Below, piece by piece: positions 25,801 to 35,743 of a DNA stretch of 64,000 nt; the first letter of the stretch is position 1; every line of letters starts with the position of its first letter. This DNA is from Ricordea florida (lineage: Eukaryota; Cnidaria; Anthozoa; Corallimorpharia; Ricordeidae). The stretch covers positions 21,701,517 through 21,765,516 of the forward strand of contig OX453287.1 in assembly GCA_949710005.1 (NCBI GenBank), written 5' to 3'. Position numbers and translations under genes: made by a program. The notes beneath the pieces are model-generated. The model saw only the letters and a list, made by a program, of their open reading frames with translations. It had not been told where the DNA came from and did not search any database.

Positions 25801-26711
25801 CGGCATTCTGCCGTGTGATGTCAGTTTTGCAAATTTCTCGAACAGTTTTCTAAGGGGCATTTTATATGTGTATATGTTTATATGTTGCGTGACTGTAAGC
25901 CTGACTGATCGTTAAGCTATTATTGTGGGAATAGTTTCTAAAGAAACTAGCGCTACGTCGGTGGGGAATTAAAACACCAGAAATTGGGATAATCAAAGAA
26001 GTTGACCAAGTAATTTGTACCACCGTAAGGTAAAAGATGGAGGAGCTGACGTTTCGAGCGTTAGCCCTTCGTCACAGCGCTAGTCCTTCGTTCGCCGGCT
26101 CCGACGAAGGGCGAACGCTCGAAACGTCAGCTCCTCCATCTTTTACCTTACGGTGGTACAAATTACTTTATCAACTTTTTTAATTATCCCAATTTATTGT
26201 GATTTGTAAGCTATAAAGCGTGCAGATTTGTAATGGAGACTACGCAAGCCTTCGAAGAGCGTTCGCACACAAACCCTTGTGAGTTCAAGTTCTTTGGCTT
26301 GGTAGAAGAAGTTACCAACAGTAATGGGTGAACACAAATAATGTAGGTTTAAAATCTCTGGCTAAATAAATCGTAAATAAATAAAAGTAAATAAATTTTT
26401 AGAACAAATGAGTATATTAGACTTAATTATTATGCATATGCTCTGAAAGTCTCAAAAAGATCTTACTAAAGCCTTCTCGAGCTACGACAAGACCCTGTAG
26501 TTCTTTATAGCAGATCCTATACACTGGTCGTTAACTAGCTCAGTACTTAGCGCCTTAAAACAATAACAGTTATATTTACAACATCGAGAGACCAAAATCC
26601 TCAGCTCAGTTAGCTCTAATTTTGTTCGTCAGAAAACAAGTGGTTAAACTTACCAGCGCCAAAAACGTGAATCATAAACGGTGAAACAAGTAATAGTGTT
26701 GTTATAGCCAT
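14283..26711 (-). CDS. Adhesion/secretin-family seven-transmembrane receptor without a GPS (17 exons, 639 aa)
   Basis: Exons: 26711-26654, 25161-25060, 24348-24239, 23409-23230, 21928-21855, 21681-21558, 20721-20656, 18887-18742, 18388-18274, 18089-17939, 17171-17042, 16843-16786, 16235-16147, 15877-15757, 15163-15122, 14760-14713, 14588-14283. The sum is 1920 nt and all phases agree. Exon 1 is a signal peptide. Exons 2-3 give a Cys/Trp-rich region (TWSRIP..., NMVTWSFKGGCKC) like the hormone-receptor/GAIN front of adhesion GPCRs. Exons 4-7 are helical GAIN-like sequence. Exon 8 holds TM1; exons 9-15 hold TM2-TM7, with family signatures FTWMLVEAVNLYI (TM3), VGWGAPSLI (TM4), SCWL (ECL2) and LLPLLGVTWLLGFF (TM6). 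The last two exons are a ~117-aa cytoplasmic tail, less certain because no domain supports them. Intron 11 has a GC donor. No GPS motif lies between exon 7 and TM1. Confidence 0.85.
15376..15400 (-). pseudogene. Relic of a TM1 exon from a second receptor copy
   Basis: On the minus strand this reads as near-identical to the start of the TM1 exon at 18742-18887: ATCCGAAA-AAGCTGGAACTA with one difference, encoding IRKKLEL followed by a hydrophobic residue. It lies in the intron between the TM6/7 exon and the TM7 exon, where no such exon belongs. The similarity fades quickly on both sides. Short, so chance is possible. Confidence 0.4.
15428..15596. mobile_element. MITE with GGGGCGGATCCAGG-type ends
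   Basis: The left end AGGAGCGGATCTAGG and the right end, inverted, CAGGGGCGGATCCAGG form a terminal inverted repeat around ~170 bp of non-coding, partly G-rich DNA. It lies in the receptor intron between the exons at 15757 and 15163. Confidence 0.7.
16617..16755. mobile_element. Hairpin MITE, CTCGATGGTTGC family (copy 1)
   Basis: Arms around GGAACCATCGAGGTATGG and CATAACTCGATGGTTGCGCG are inverted copies, with GCTAAGCACTCAAGAAGC inside. The same hairpin recurs at 43717-43872 and 49140-49293. A flank with ATTGGCCAATACGCGCG and GGGTTGCATGCTGA (16510-16560) is shared by the other copies, so the full unit is ~280 bp. Confidence 0.8.
17345..17645 (+). repeat. tRNA-derived SINE
   Basis: The head has an A box (TAGTGTAGTGGTTAGCGTG, 17361-17379) and a B box (GGCGTTCGAGCCC, 17403-17415) at tRNA spacing. 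A structured body follows with GGGTGACCCTGCGATGGACT, CATCCCATCCAGGGGGGAGT and ACAGAAACCGGGATATGCTC. That body resembles a SINE central domain shared across invertebrates; the family name needs a database match. Inserted in a receptor intron, opposite to the gene's transcription. Confidence 0.8.
18467..18573. repeat. Hairpin element with GTAAGTTACGGACCGAG arms
   Basis: Arms GTCTGTACTGTAAGTTACGG and CCGTAACTTACAGTACGGAC are inverted, with a CGCTCGG...CGCGCGAGCGG inner stem. Related sequence (CTCGGTCCGTAACTTTCAGC) occurs at 20474-20494, so the family has at least two members here. Confidence 0.75.
19800..20012. mobile_element. Possible MITE with GCGTTCACACCGG end
   Basis: The left end GCGTTCACACCGG and the right segment CGGCGTGAACACG are roughly inverted, with AAACATGTTTA and TAAACAAGTTTA subterminal motifs. 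The repeat is imperfect and no target duplication was identified. Confidence 0.4.
20924..21120. mobile_element. MITE with TTAGTATAAAT termini (copy 2)
   Basis: Same ends and interior as the copy at 5692-5890 (GGCAGCCATTTTGTTCG, AACCAATCAGAGCGCG). It is preceded directly by a hairpin GATTATCGGTGAATATTCGCCGATAATC (20868-20897), which may belong to the insertion. Confidence 0.8.
22246..22984. repeat. 105-bp satellite, seven tandem copies
   Basis: A unit of about 105 bp starting TTTGTTTTACTATACAGTGT repeats about seven times. Units differ by a few substitutions and 1-2 bp indels. Each unit carries a self-complementary stretch, ACAGTACTGTACTGTGGTACTGT. The array lies in the receptor intron between the exons at 23230 and 21928. 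Open frames across it come from periodicity and are not genes. Confidence 0.95.
23461..23771. mobile_element. Hairpin plus TTAGTATAAAT MITE (copy 3)
   Basis: A ~100-bp hairpin (ATTATTCGCTCTCGATTTCT inverted to AGAAATCGAGAGCGAATAAT) is followed immediately by a TTAGTATAAAT...ATTTATACTAA element. A copy of the hairpin alone, with a different loop, lies at 40708-40803, showing that the two parts can occur separately. Confidence 0.75.
25928..26193. mobile_element. Hairpin element, ACCACCGTAAGGTAAAA family (copy 1)
   Basis: A leading segment GGAATAGTTTCTAAAGAAAC is followed by two long inverted arms (GTACCACCGTAAGGTAAAAG and CTTTTACCTTACGGTGGTAC) around a loop containing CCGACGAAGGGCGAACGCTC and GAAACGTCAGC. 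TTATTGTG flanks it at 25920-25927 and 26194-26201. Other copies: 50939-53700 (split) and 62944-63174. In a receptor intron. Confidence 0.8.
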
Positions 26712-29700
26712 CTTTCTTCAGATACGCCTGTATGTATAAAATCACATATGTACACCAAGTCTGTAAAACCAAACGTAACGCCGTTCAAGACAAAAGTAAG
26801 CAGCATACACTGAATAACTATACTAAGTCAATGACCTGATGACTCTGGTATGTTATTTGTAAACGTTACGTGTACGTGAACGTGTAGTGTTGAACCGTGT
26901 GTTTCCCTGTGTTTGTTTAAGCAAAAAAAGAAAAATCCACACAATTCATGATAATTTATTCACTATCAATCTTAGATTTTGAAAAGTGTTGTTAGCATCT
27001 GCTAAGTGGGTTGGTCACGTGATGTGGCAATTACAGCAACTGATCAATACTTTCCACTTTTGGGGGGGCGTGTACCCACCACACTTGATGTTGAACCCTT
27101 GCTTTTGTCGAGTATGAAGTTTGATTTATATGAAGACTGCTTTAATATTTTTCCTTTTTAAGTATTTCATATTTCTAACGTGAAGCTCCACATCAACTAA
27201 AAGATAAAATGAAATTTGGGAGAATATTCTGAGAGGAAGAATTACTCTGTTCCGTTCCAAACAAGGGTCTCGTTGCATTAAATTTATTTAATTTATTTAT
27301 TTTACTTATTAATTTTTGTAAGCTGAAATCGGCGACATGTAAAAATAAAAGGGAAAAATACAAAATAAAAGAGATTGGGAAGAACGGAAGTAACGACATC
27401 CAAGGAAAAGATTTTGCCCTTACTGATTTGTAAGCTTTCATTGTGACCTAGCTGCTGTCTTATCTCACATGGTATTGGTGTAAGTTGTGAGCCCTTTATC
27501 GACGCAACATGCAACTCAAAACCAACTGAAGGTCAGTAAACTGACTTTGGCTAGAATATTCTGAAAGCAACCGTGACCATTTTTGCAGATTTCTTACATA
27601 TGTTCAACTTGCATGGCAATCGATGCAACCAGCTACACCAACAAACGTGGGATAGCCAGCATTTTTACAAGATAGTGATGTTAATCGTATCGGGCAAAGT
27701 TATCCAGTTATATGCTGTTGCGTCGGCAACAAGCCAGGACAGCACTGTATTGCCTGATAGCTCCCACTTGGATGATTCTGAAGAGGTTATCTTGTGATAA
27801 TAGCACCAGCAGTCTAGATACGTGGATTTGTTACCTCCTGAGTCAGTCAAATACGTGTCCGCTTGATGATGTAAGAAATAAGCTATGTACAATTTGTATA
27901 TAGTTTTGTCCACGCCATGTTTGGTACACTTAATGTCTTTTTTGACAGACTCGGAATATTTTTCGTTGTTTTATTCAAAACCAATCATTGTAATCGCCGT
28001 CTAATTGTAGTAGTAGTTACCACAGAAACGCAGTTAGTAATGCGATTGCTTTCTTCCATCATGAAGTCGCAATGTTTAATTTGTGCTTTATAACAACCTC
28101 TTTTCTGCGCATACACAGCGATGCAAAACATCCCACAAATTGATTTTATCAATTTCGCTAACGATCAATCTAGCGATTGTACTTTGAGCGATTTTTAAAT
28201 AATTATGTGGAAAATCTTTCCAGGATTTTTTTATATAATTTCTAAGGAAACTATCTAACATCAGTGTTAGGAATTATTTTATTAAGTCACAAGAATTATC
28301 AGGCGAAAGTGCATTAGTAATACAAAGCTCTTATGTCCACAGTCCCACACCTTTCATATTTTAAAAGAACCTTTTACCACGATAGATCTTTATCACGTTC
28401 TCCGTAATATTCTCGGTTGAAAAGGAGCACGCCAAGGCGGCGAATTCTTTGCGCTTCTGTACACGTACAAAAGAGGACAGGGAGAGGTTTAAAAATTTAG
28501 GCGTGCCAGACTCCCCAAACATAAAACACCATTTCTGCCATTTAATAAAATAACATGTGTGGCGTATATTGTACAAATCATACTCTTGGGGTAATGCATC
28601 CTGACTAAGATAACTATCAGAAATCGCTCTTAATATAAATGTGGCAACCATACTGACAATTTTCCATCATCAGAGAAATTTTAAGTTTTTAAGAGAAGCA
28701 GATATTTCTTCTAGAACTAACAACGTAAAGTTTATTTTTGGTAACTACAGGATAAACGTAGCTTGATGGATCTTCTAGCCCAAGGGCGTTTTTGCTGCTT
28801 AGAAGAAAACACAAGAACATGATATTCGCCGTTGCTAAAGAGCTTCCTTTTAAGTACTCGTATTTTCTTACCCGGCTAAAAAATGTTTTCAACACATGCA
28901 GGGCTTAAAGATAATTGTGAGTAGGCCCTATTGCCCAGCTTTGTATAATATTGCGATTCGTTGCAGGCTGCCTGAAGAAAGCAAACCTCATGATAATTCA
29001 TCAGGTAAGTTACGGTACTTTACATGAAAGACTGGTAATATTTGCATGGGGCGCCGGTGCCATTCGTGTTTTTTGTTTGTGAGTGTGAGTTTTATTTCAA
29101 TAGTGTGGCTTATCACTGAAGCTGCAATATTTAAGCATTATTTTCATATTAGAACGTACAGGTGTTGTTTATTGAGTAGATAGAGGGTAAAAAACACTTA
29201 AAGCGAGAAATATAACGTTACCAGTTGTAAGTAGAATCAAAACTAACTTATAGTACGAAATGCTTTGATCCTTATCATATCTTATTGCGCTCTTTCTATG
29301 TATTGGATCACCGATTTTAGCCTAAGGTTGGAGCTAACTACAATATTTCTAATAAAGAGTCTAGTACACTGACATATTTTTCTATATTGCAGAGTGCAGT
29401 CTACATATTTCCATAATAGTGATATTTGTTAATAGGATTTGAGGGCACTAAATATAACAGAAAAAGTCGTCCAAAATTTAGGATCCAATGCACAGCCAGA
29501 ACAAAAGGATTCGTCTTGGAACTCTGCTGGCTTCAGTATTTCTCATGATGACATGCGCCTCAAAAATGAAATGGAATTTTAGAAGTCCATAATCAGAAGT
29601 GTCATCGGTATCTTTCATTCGATTTTGGCTTGTCAGTTTTTCGTCAGTTTACGCTCTCATCAAAATTAAGAAATAGGTTACGCCAAATACTGACAGCCAA

Positions 29701-31727
29701 TAGCGTTCGACCGAATGAACACGAAACTTCTAATTGCTGGACAAAAATTGTTTCAAGATGGCGCTCGGGTTTGGAAAAGTTTTTGATATTGTTCCGAATT
29801 GGTTCAAATACTCCAAAAATATAACTTTGCCTCCCATTTCGACGCTATCTTTGTTGCATAACTGAACAGAAACCTAAAAAAAATCCTCATTCATTTTCTT
29901 TGACCTTTCTTACAACATATATTGTTTTCGAAATGGCAAAACAATAGAAGAAATGTTTAATTATCCTTAAGAAATACCTGCCTCCCCTGCAATTTAAAAG
30001 CGTGTTTTTAAAAATGCCTGTCCCTGTTTGTAAATTTTTTCCTTCACGTGTGGCATACCACCTTGTTTGTTCCATGGTAATTAATTGCCAGCTGAGTTTT
30101 CATTTCAGCCTTCAACTCCCTGATCAAAACCACTGAAGCACACGTCAAAAAAGTGATAACTAAAGCTTGCAAACCAATTTAAACACACAATCAGTGGAAT
30201 TGGGCCCATCATATTTTTAATTACATGAATTAAAAGAATCAGTAGCTCTTAAATAAATTACGCCAGAACAGTGCGTTCTTCTCTTTGCCACCCTGTGTTA
30301 TTAATTTTTGTTAGTACTGAAGTCTTAGTGCAAGTTATTTTGACTTACGTGCACAGGGTCAAACCGAGAGCACGCAGTGCATTGCTTGGTTTCCTACTTT
30401 TCCACCCTCAACATCTCAGTATGAGTCTGTAAGGATGGATTTCATTGGCGACGGAGTCGGAGTCGTGGTCAGAAGCGTAGAGCGATACGATCTTGTGAAA
30501 ATCAAATTGATGGGATCGGAAGAAAAAAACCGATTCTGCTTACGAATCCGTCGCTTGCGATCAAGTGAAAACTAGATTGTCGGAGTCGGAAGCAGAATCG
30601 GAAGAATAAACCAATCACAATGCTAGAATCCAGGTCTCAGTTACGATTGTTTGTCCTTCCGCTTCTGCTTCTCCGACAATCTAGTTTTCCCTTGATCATA
30701 AACGTCGGAGTCATAAACGGAATCGGAAGAAAATGGAACCGTTCTGATTCTTCCGACTCCGATTCCGTCGAGCTCATGACTCCGCTTAAGACTCCGATTT
30801 TCAATTTTCACTGGGTCACAAGCGCTTTTACGACTCCGACTACGTTGTTAGTGAAAACCAGACTTAAGTTTATATCAAAAATTCCTTCTGTGGCTTCCAG
30901 AATGTAATGTTGCATTCACTCGAAATTGATTTCGCGATTTGCATGCTTTTCTACGATTTCTTTTCTATTGCTCCGATTGCAGAGTGGCAAAATGATCCCA
31001 CCCCACTCAGAGGTATGAATAAAAAGGCAATGCGGTCTGACTTGATGCATTTCCCTGCACTTAGTCATAGATGCCAGGTTTGATTGTTAAAAGAATGAAT
31101 TGACATTCTCTTTTAAGTATTAAATTCAGGTCAGTAATAAAAAAAGTCATGCAATAAATTTTGTGTTGTCCTAATTAATTAAAGCCCAAGCACAAATTAA
31201 AAATTAAACAGGATCCTCCACAAAAAGAATATTATAAGTACAATACATACAATAGATTTATGGTAAATGGAAGATACCTCAAGGCGCTATTCTACAGCTT
31301 TTGATACTGCCTAGACCACACGGATAAATGCACAACATTCACAATAGAGACCTAATACAAGTACCAGTCACTCTTCCTATAGAACGAAAATGATAGAAAA
31401 ACAGTACAAAGACGGATACAAGGCCACTTCAAACACGATAATAATACTAAGATTCACACGCCGTTCAAGAAAGTGATTAGTATCAACTGGCAGCTCACCT
31501 GCAACTGACCACGTCAAACCTAACGTTCGGTTCTCCATATCAGTGGGCGAGGCGTTGAAATTCCCTTGACATTGAATATGCAAAGACCATGGACGGGTGC
31601 TTGATTCAACCCGTAACCACCGCACAATGCAATTTATACTCTGTTTTGAAATGATAAACTTTACTGGTTCACATTTCTTAACGGTCAAACTGCGTTTGCC
31701 TCCTAAACCCGCTCGATCATAGTTGTC
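26712..31727. other. Intergenic region between the 7TM receptor and the class A GPCR cluster
   Basis: Five kilobases of AT-rich sequence holding the receptor promoter (upstream of 26711, minus strand) and, at its right end, that of the first class A GPCR. Minus-strand open frames at 28361-28651 and 28689-28895 have no recognisable domain or supporting splice sites. A TCCGACTCCG repeat element occupies 30441-30870. Nothing else was recognised. Confidence 0.5.
30441..30870. mobile_element. Inverted-repeat element rich in TCCGACTCCGATTCCG
   Basis: GGAGTCGGAGTCG-type motifs at the left (30457, 30577) recur inverted at the right (TTCCGACTCCGATTCCG near 30755; TACGACTCCGAC near 30830). Inner segments AGTGAAAACTAGATTGTCGG and CCGACAATCTAGTTTTCCC are inverted copies. 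Non-coding and MITE-like; exact ends not resolved. Confidence 0.65.
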
Positions 31728-32648
31728 ATGGCGGATCACTCCTCGTGCAATTACCTAGACGAGGGAATTGGTGAATATACCGAGTACTATATTGTATTAT
31801 CAGTGTTCAACGCTATCATTGCGTTATTGACAACATTTTCCAACGGATTGGTTCTTGTTTCAATATGGAGATCTCCACCATTGCACACTCCTTCCAATGC
31901 CCTTCTGTTTGGCCTGGCGTTGTCTGATCTTCTTGTCGGATGTGTTGCCCAACCGCTTTTCGTTAATGATCTCATGATGTCGGCACACATTCAGGCGCCA
32001 TCCACGCTGCACTTCATATTATGTCATTTATTCAACGCAGTAGGTTCTCTTTCAGTCACAATCTCTTTCGCAAGTGTTACATTTGTGGGTATAGACAGAC
32101 TTTTGTCTTTGCAGCTTCACTTAAGGTACAACGCTTTAGTTACAGTTAAACGTGTTATCATTTCTCTCATCTCTTTATGGATCGCAAGTCTTGGTCTTGT
32201 ATCCTTATATTTCTGGGCTGGATCCATTTATTCATTAATTATGGTATCTGGAGCTGGGATTATCCTTCTTGTTTCAGCTGGAATTTACTCTAAAATATAT
32301 AAAATTAGCAAACATCATCTAAGCAGGGTGCGTGCACAAGAACAAGCAATGGCAGTGAATCACTCTCACAACCAAGAAAGAGGATCAGTTGAGGGCATGC
32401 GACAACACAAACTCGCCATTAGTACGCTGTATGTGTACTGCCTCATGGTGCTGTGCTATATTCCCTCTTCTATTTGCTTTTTGCTATTTAACATAACCGG
32501 AATAGATCCAATCAAATTATTAGTGCACGAGTTTACTTTAACTGTAATGTTTTTAAATTCGTTGTTCAATCCACTGATGTACTGTTGGCGAATTAGTGGA
32601 ATTAGAGCCGCCATGAAACGAACGTTGATGCCATGTAAAAATCGCTGA
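31728..32648 (+). CDS. Class A GPCR 1 (single exon, 306 aa), intact
   Basis: Seven hydrophobic segments. Landmarks: TM2 Asp67 (LALSD), Cys99 at the top of TM3, an Asp-Arg-Leu at 123-125 in place of the usual DRY, Trp151 in TM4, CYIP at 243-246 in place of CWxP, and NPLMY at 281-285 in TM7. The second extracellular loop is extremely short and has no cysteine, so the usual TM3-loop disulfide is absent, as in melanocortin-type and some related receptors. This supports the MECA-like cnidarian GPCR group; the ligand cannot be inferred. The ATG at 31728 matches the start of its two neighbours. First of three same-strand paralogues, spaced about 3 and 1.6 kb apart. Confidence 0.92.
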   Translation: MADHSSCNYLDEGIGEYTEYYIVLSVFNAIIALLTTFSNGLVLVSIWRSPPLHTPSNALLFGLALSDLLVGCVAQPLFVNDLMMSAHIQAPSTLHFILCHLFNAVGSLSVTISFASVTFVGIDRLLSLQLHLRYNALVTVKRVIISLISLWIASLGLVSLYFWAGSIYSLIMVSGAGIILLVSAGIYSKIYKISKHHLSRVRAQEQAMAVNHSHNQERGSVEGMRQHKLAISTLYVYCLMVLCYIPSSICFLLFNITGIDPIKLLVHEFTLTVMFLNSLFNPLMYCWRISGIRAAMKRTLMPCKNR

Positions 32649-32729
32649 GCGGTTCACATTTAGTTTGGGAGAAAGGTTGGTTTCCTTGACGGATTGATTA
32701 GCTGATCACGTTGGTCACTCAATTCGAGG

Positions 32730-33850
32730 ATGACCAAATTTTTAGTTTTCTTCCGAAGTGCTGCCACGTTGAGTCCGGAATCCGAGCTCTACAATCTATT
32801 CTCCAAGTGGAAACACGTGGAGATCTGCGGTTGGAGCTGAAGTGCTGGCTGCTCTGGGCTTGCATACTGCGCGATTCCTCTCGGCTTCGGCGATTCTTCT
32901 AACTTCAGATGCCTTCAGTGGTCTGACTTTGCCTGACCGGTCGGTCCTGGCCGACGCAGTTTCCCTGTTACTGGCATCGATTTTTGACGGAGGTTTTGAC
33001 GCAGTCTTTAAAACACTTCTTCTGCCTACCCGCTGTTCCTGTTTTCTTGCCTTGAGACCTTGTTCCTTGATTGTGATATGGAGCTGGGTGTACGGCTTTC
33101 CACTGGGGCAGGCTGGTGCATCACCTCGGTCTTCTTTGTTCTGATCATGAGCCCGAAGTCAAACCGGTCATATGTTAAGAAAAACCGATTCATCTCTCGC
33201 TGCTTGTTGTGTTCATTGGCGGCGTTCAAAGCGAAGTTATCTGATGATCGTTTCCTTCACCTTTACTGCAGTCGCCGGGGATTGCAAAGCCTGCTCTGAA
33301 TTTTGTACCTGATCCGGATGTCGCCATCGCAGTTGTGGAAGGCGTCACTCGGCATGACAGAAAACATCATGGTGAAGAGTGTAGGAACGAGCACACAGCT
33401 TTGGTTCACATCGTTGGTCACAGAAAAAAGTGCCAGACTCCTTCCCATCGTCCATAACTCTGCCATCGTACCATCACGGAACTTCCTAACCACTGACCTG
33501 GATCCAACGGGACACCCACACTTCTATCTCATCTTCCACAGGCCAAGATCATACCCGCCAGTATAACGGTCAGCGCGTAAGCCGCCCTGACTCTTTGGAA
33601 TTAGGTCCTACTCAAGGTGAACCAGTAGGGGATTAAGCAGGACAAAGGTCAGGATATTGCCAGTTATAAAGTAAGATACCTCCCTGATTAGCGCAGGACT
33701 GACGATTTTCCTTGTAATATGGACTATGGTCAGCTGTTCTTCCTTCTACAACTCCTGAAAAAGCAGGGTCAGTCTCTGAAGCAACGATTTACCTCGGTCT
33801 TTGTAGATTTCAGCGGAGATGGCATCTGTACCTAAAGCCTTGCCACCTCA
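32730..33850 (-). mobile_element. Decayed LINE retrotransposon, reverse transcriptase and 3' end
   Basis: Minus-strand translation gives fragments of a non-LTR reverse transcriptase in several frames: GTDAISAEIYK near 33825, then SVTNDVNQSCVLVPTLFTMM around 33400, which matches the family's VTNGVKQGCVLAPTLF block, and TKKTEVMHQPAP near 33130. A C-terminal part follows near 32840. Stops and frame changes show it is dead. The YADD catalytic block was not found intact. It lies between GPCR genes 1 and 2. Confidence 0.75.
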
Positions 33851-34387
33851 CAGGGGGATGTGTCTTGCTCTTATAGACTAATTAAGGCAAAATGCCGATG
33901 CAGTACATTTTATTGTGAGTGGTTTGAGCCCAAGATGTTCATTACTCGAGTGTAAGTGGATTGTTAAGGGAATAGAAGACACGAATTTATCATTTAACTC
34001 AGCTCAGGAGAACATAACCAGTGTGAGAAGCTCTCGTACTTCCCCGTTGAAAGCGTAATTCACAGACCCAGGGTATGATTACATAAGCTGGGCTGGCTAG
34101 CTTTGCCGGGCTGACCCGGTTTAGGAATGTGACTTTCAGCCCGGTATTACATGAGGCGAGTCGGCCAGGGATGAAGTAAAAATCTCGAGCGAGTGTAGTA
34201 GCAGTTTCAAAAATGGCGCCTGCATGAAGAATGCAATACTTTTCAATTTCATGTCAATAGATTCCTCGACAAAGAGCACCCTCTTTTTACCTGACGGTGG
34301 TATAACTTAAATTACTTAATATTAAATTACTCATTATTTATAGGAGTAGCAGTTAATCAATCACACCGCTTAAACTGATTATAAAGC

Positions 34388-34470
34388 CAGCGACGGATGG
34401 TCTGCTTCAGCTGGTAGAACGTGGGACCGGTCAGTATTCACGAGGTCGCAGGTTCTAATCCCGTTCTAGA
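34388..34470 (+). repeat. tRNA-like sequence
   Basis: TGCTTCAGCTGGTAGAACG resembles an A box and GGTTCTAATCC a B box, at about tRNA spacing. Acceptor pairing is poor. Probably a SINE head or tRNA pseudogene. Confidence 0.4.
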
Positions 34471-35611
34471 CTGTTTTGGTTTTCAAGCCTAAATAGCACT
34501 GGCCAGCGGTGCCTGATTAACACTGCGAGGGTCACGTGTTTAATCAATGCCACTTTTGTTGCCAAACCGCGATCCCTGCCAGTCGGGGTGCCTTGAGTGA
34601 CGTAGAAAATAGAGGAAATGCTGAAGACGATATCCCGTTGATGACGCTCAACATTGAATCTAAGAATAATTGGATCTTTGGAAATGCTAACCCACGAATA
34701 TAACACAGTTGTTCGTCCGATGTACACAAAAGCCTCCACTCTGAGATTCGAGAAGAAACTTGACACTCATTAGGGATGGTTATTACTTAAATCTGGGAGC
34801 ACAACGTTTTAATCAAATAGTACGTTTATGACTACAGGGATCCCAGCGCAGACCAACTTGACTTGATTGTAATCGTGGACTGAAAAAACAATACTTTCCC
34901 CTACATTGTATACACTAACCCAAATTGCACAAATCGCCCTTCCATACAAACACTTACAGCACTACTATACATTCTAATGACAATTTACATACACACAAAA
35001 AAGGAGCAATAATGCCTTTAAACAGTGCAATGTGTAATTAATTCCCGACCAACTTGGCGTTTGATCAAAGTGGAGCAAGAATTTAAATCCTCTTTAGAAT
35101 CACGTTTACTAATACAAAAGGAATAATGATCCCAAACTGCCTTTCCAAAAACACCTGCGAACGAATCTCTTAAAAAACCAATTCCAAGAACAAACTGCGA
35201 GCGACGCATTAATTTGAAGACTTCTCACAGTCAGTGATCGACAAGGCAGCGATTCAATCATAAGAAACTTGATGATTTTTGGACCAAACTGCAAACCTAA
35301 GATTTTAATTTGTTCAAGAGTTGTCTAGTGTCTCAAGCAATGCTCATGTTTTCACTCACGTTTCTTGTTCATCATAAATCAGCTTTGTAAAAATTCTAGG
35401 TGAGCATTTGCATTACGTTGTCTATCCTTCAAGGCTACAACACAGCTACAACACAGCTACTAGGGTACAAGTAAAGCAAGGAGTTCACTAAGCAGGCATA
35501 CTGCATCAGATAATTTCATTTCAGGAAAGAATTCTCCATATTCATTCGAATTTCTGGATAAGCCAGGTTTTATTACTGTCAAATATAAAGGAGTTCGTTT
35601 CTAAAAAATTG

Positions 35612-35735
35612 ATGCTGCCTTGGTGGGAATAGAAACAGAAAAAAATGGTTTCTCGAACGAGTTGACAAGTTGTATCACCGCAAGATCAAAAGAAGAGCTG
35701 ACATTTCGAGCTTTTGCCTTTCATCAAAGGGAAGT
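35612..35735. repeat. Degenerate copy of the ACCACCGTAAGGTAAAA hairpin family
   Basis: GATGCTGCCTTGGTGGGAAT, CGAACGAGTTGACAAGTTGT and AAGAGCTGACATTTCGAGC match the element's leading segment, left arm and loop in order, with many changes. It stops about 10 bp before the ATG of GPCR 2, so the 5' leader of that gene probably derives from it. Confidence 0.65.
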
Positions 35736-35743
35736 CCATCGAC

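Larger units (their letters stand above)
32649..35743. other. Spacer between class A GPCR genes 1 and 2
   Basis: Contains the decayed LINE (32730-33850), a fragment of the ACCACCGTAAGGTAAAA hairpin family (34281-34320, TTACCTGACGGTGGTATAAC), a tRNA-like sequence (34388-34470) and a degenerate copy of the same hairpin family just upstream of GPCR 2. No further gene recognised. Confidence 0.55.

Noticed and set aside
28361..28895. Two minus-strand open frames of 96 and 68 codons
   Set aside because: No recognisable domain, no convincing splice sites linking them, and amino-acid composition typical of random AT-rich sequence.
31377..31739. 120-codon minus-strand open frame overlapping the start of GPCR 1
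   Set aside because: It overlaps the well-supported GPCR 1 start and promoter on the other strand and shows no domain.
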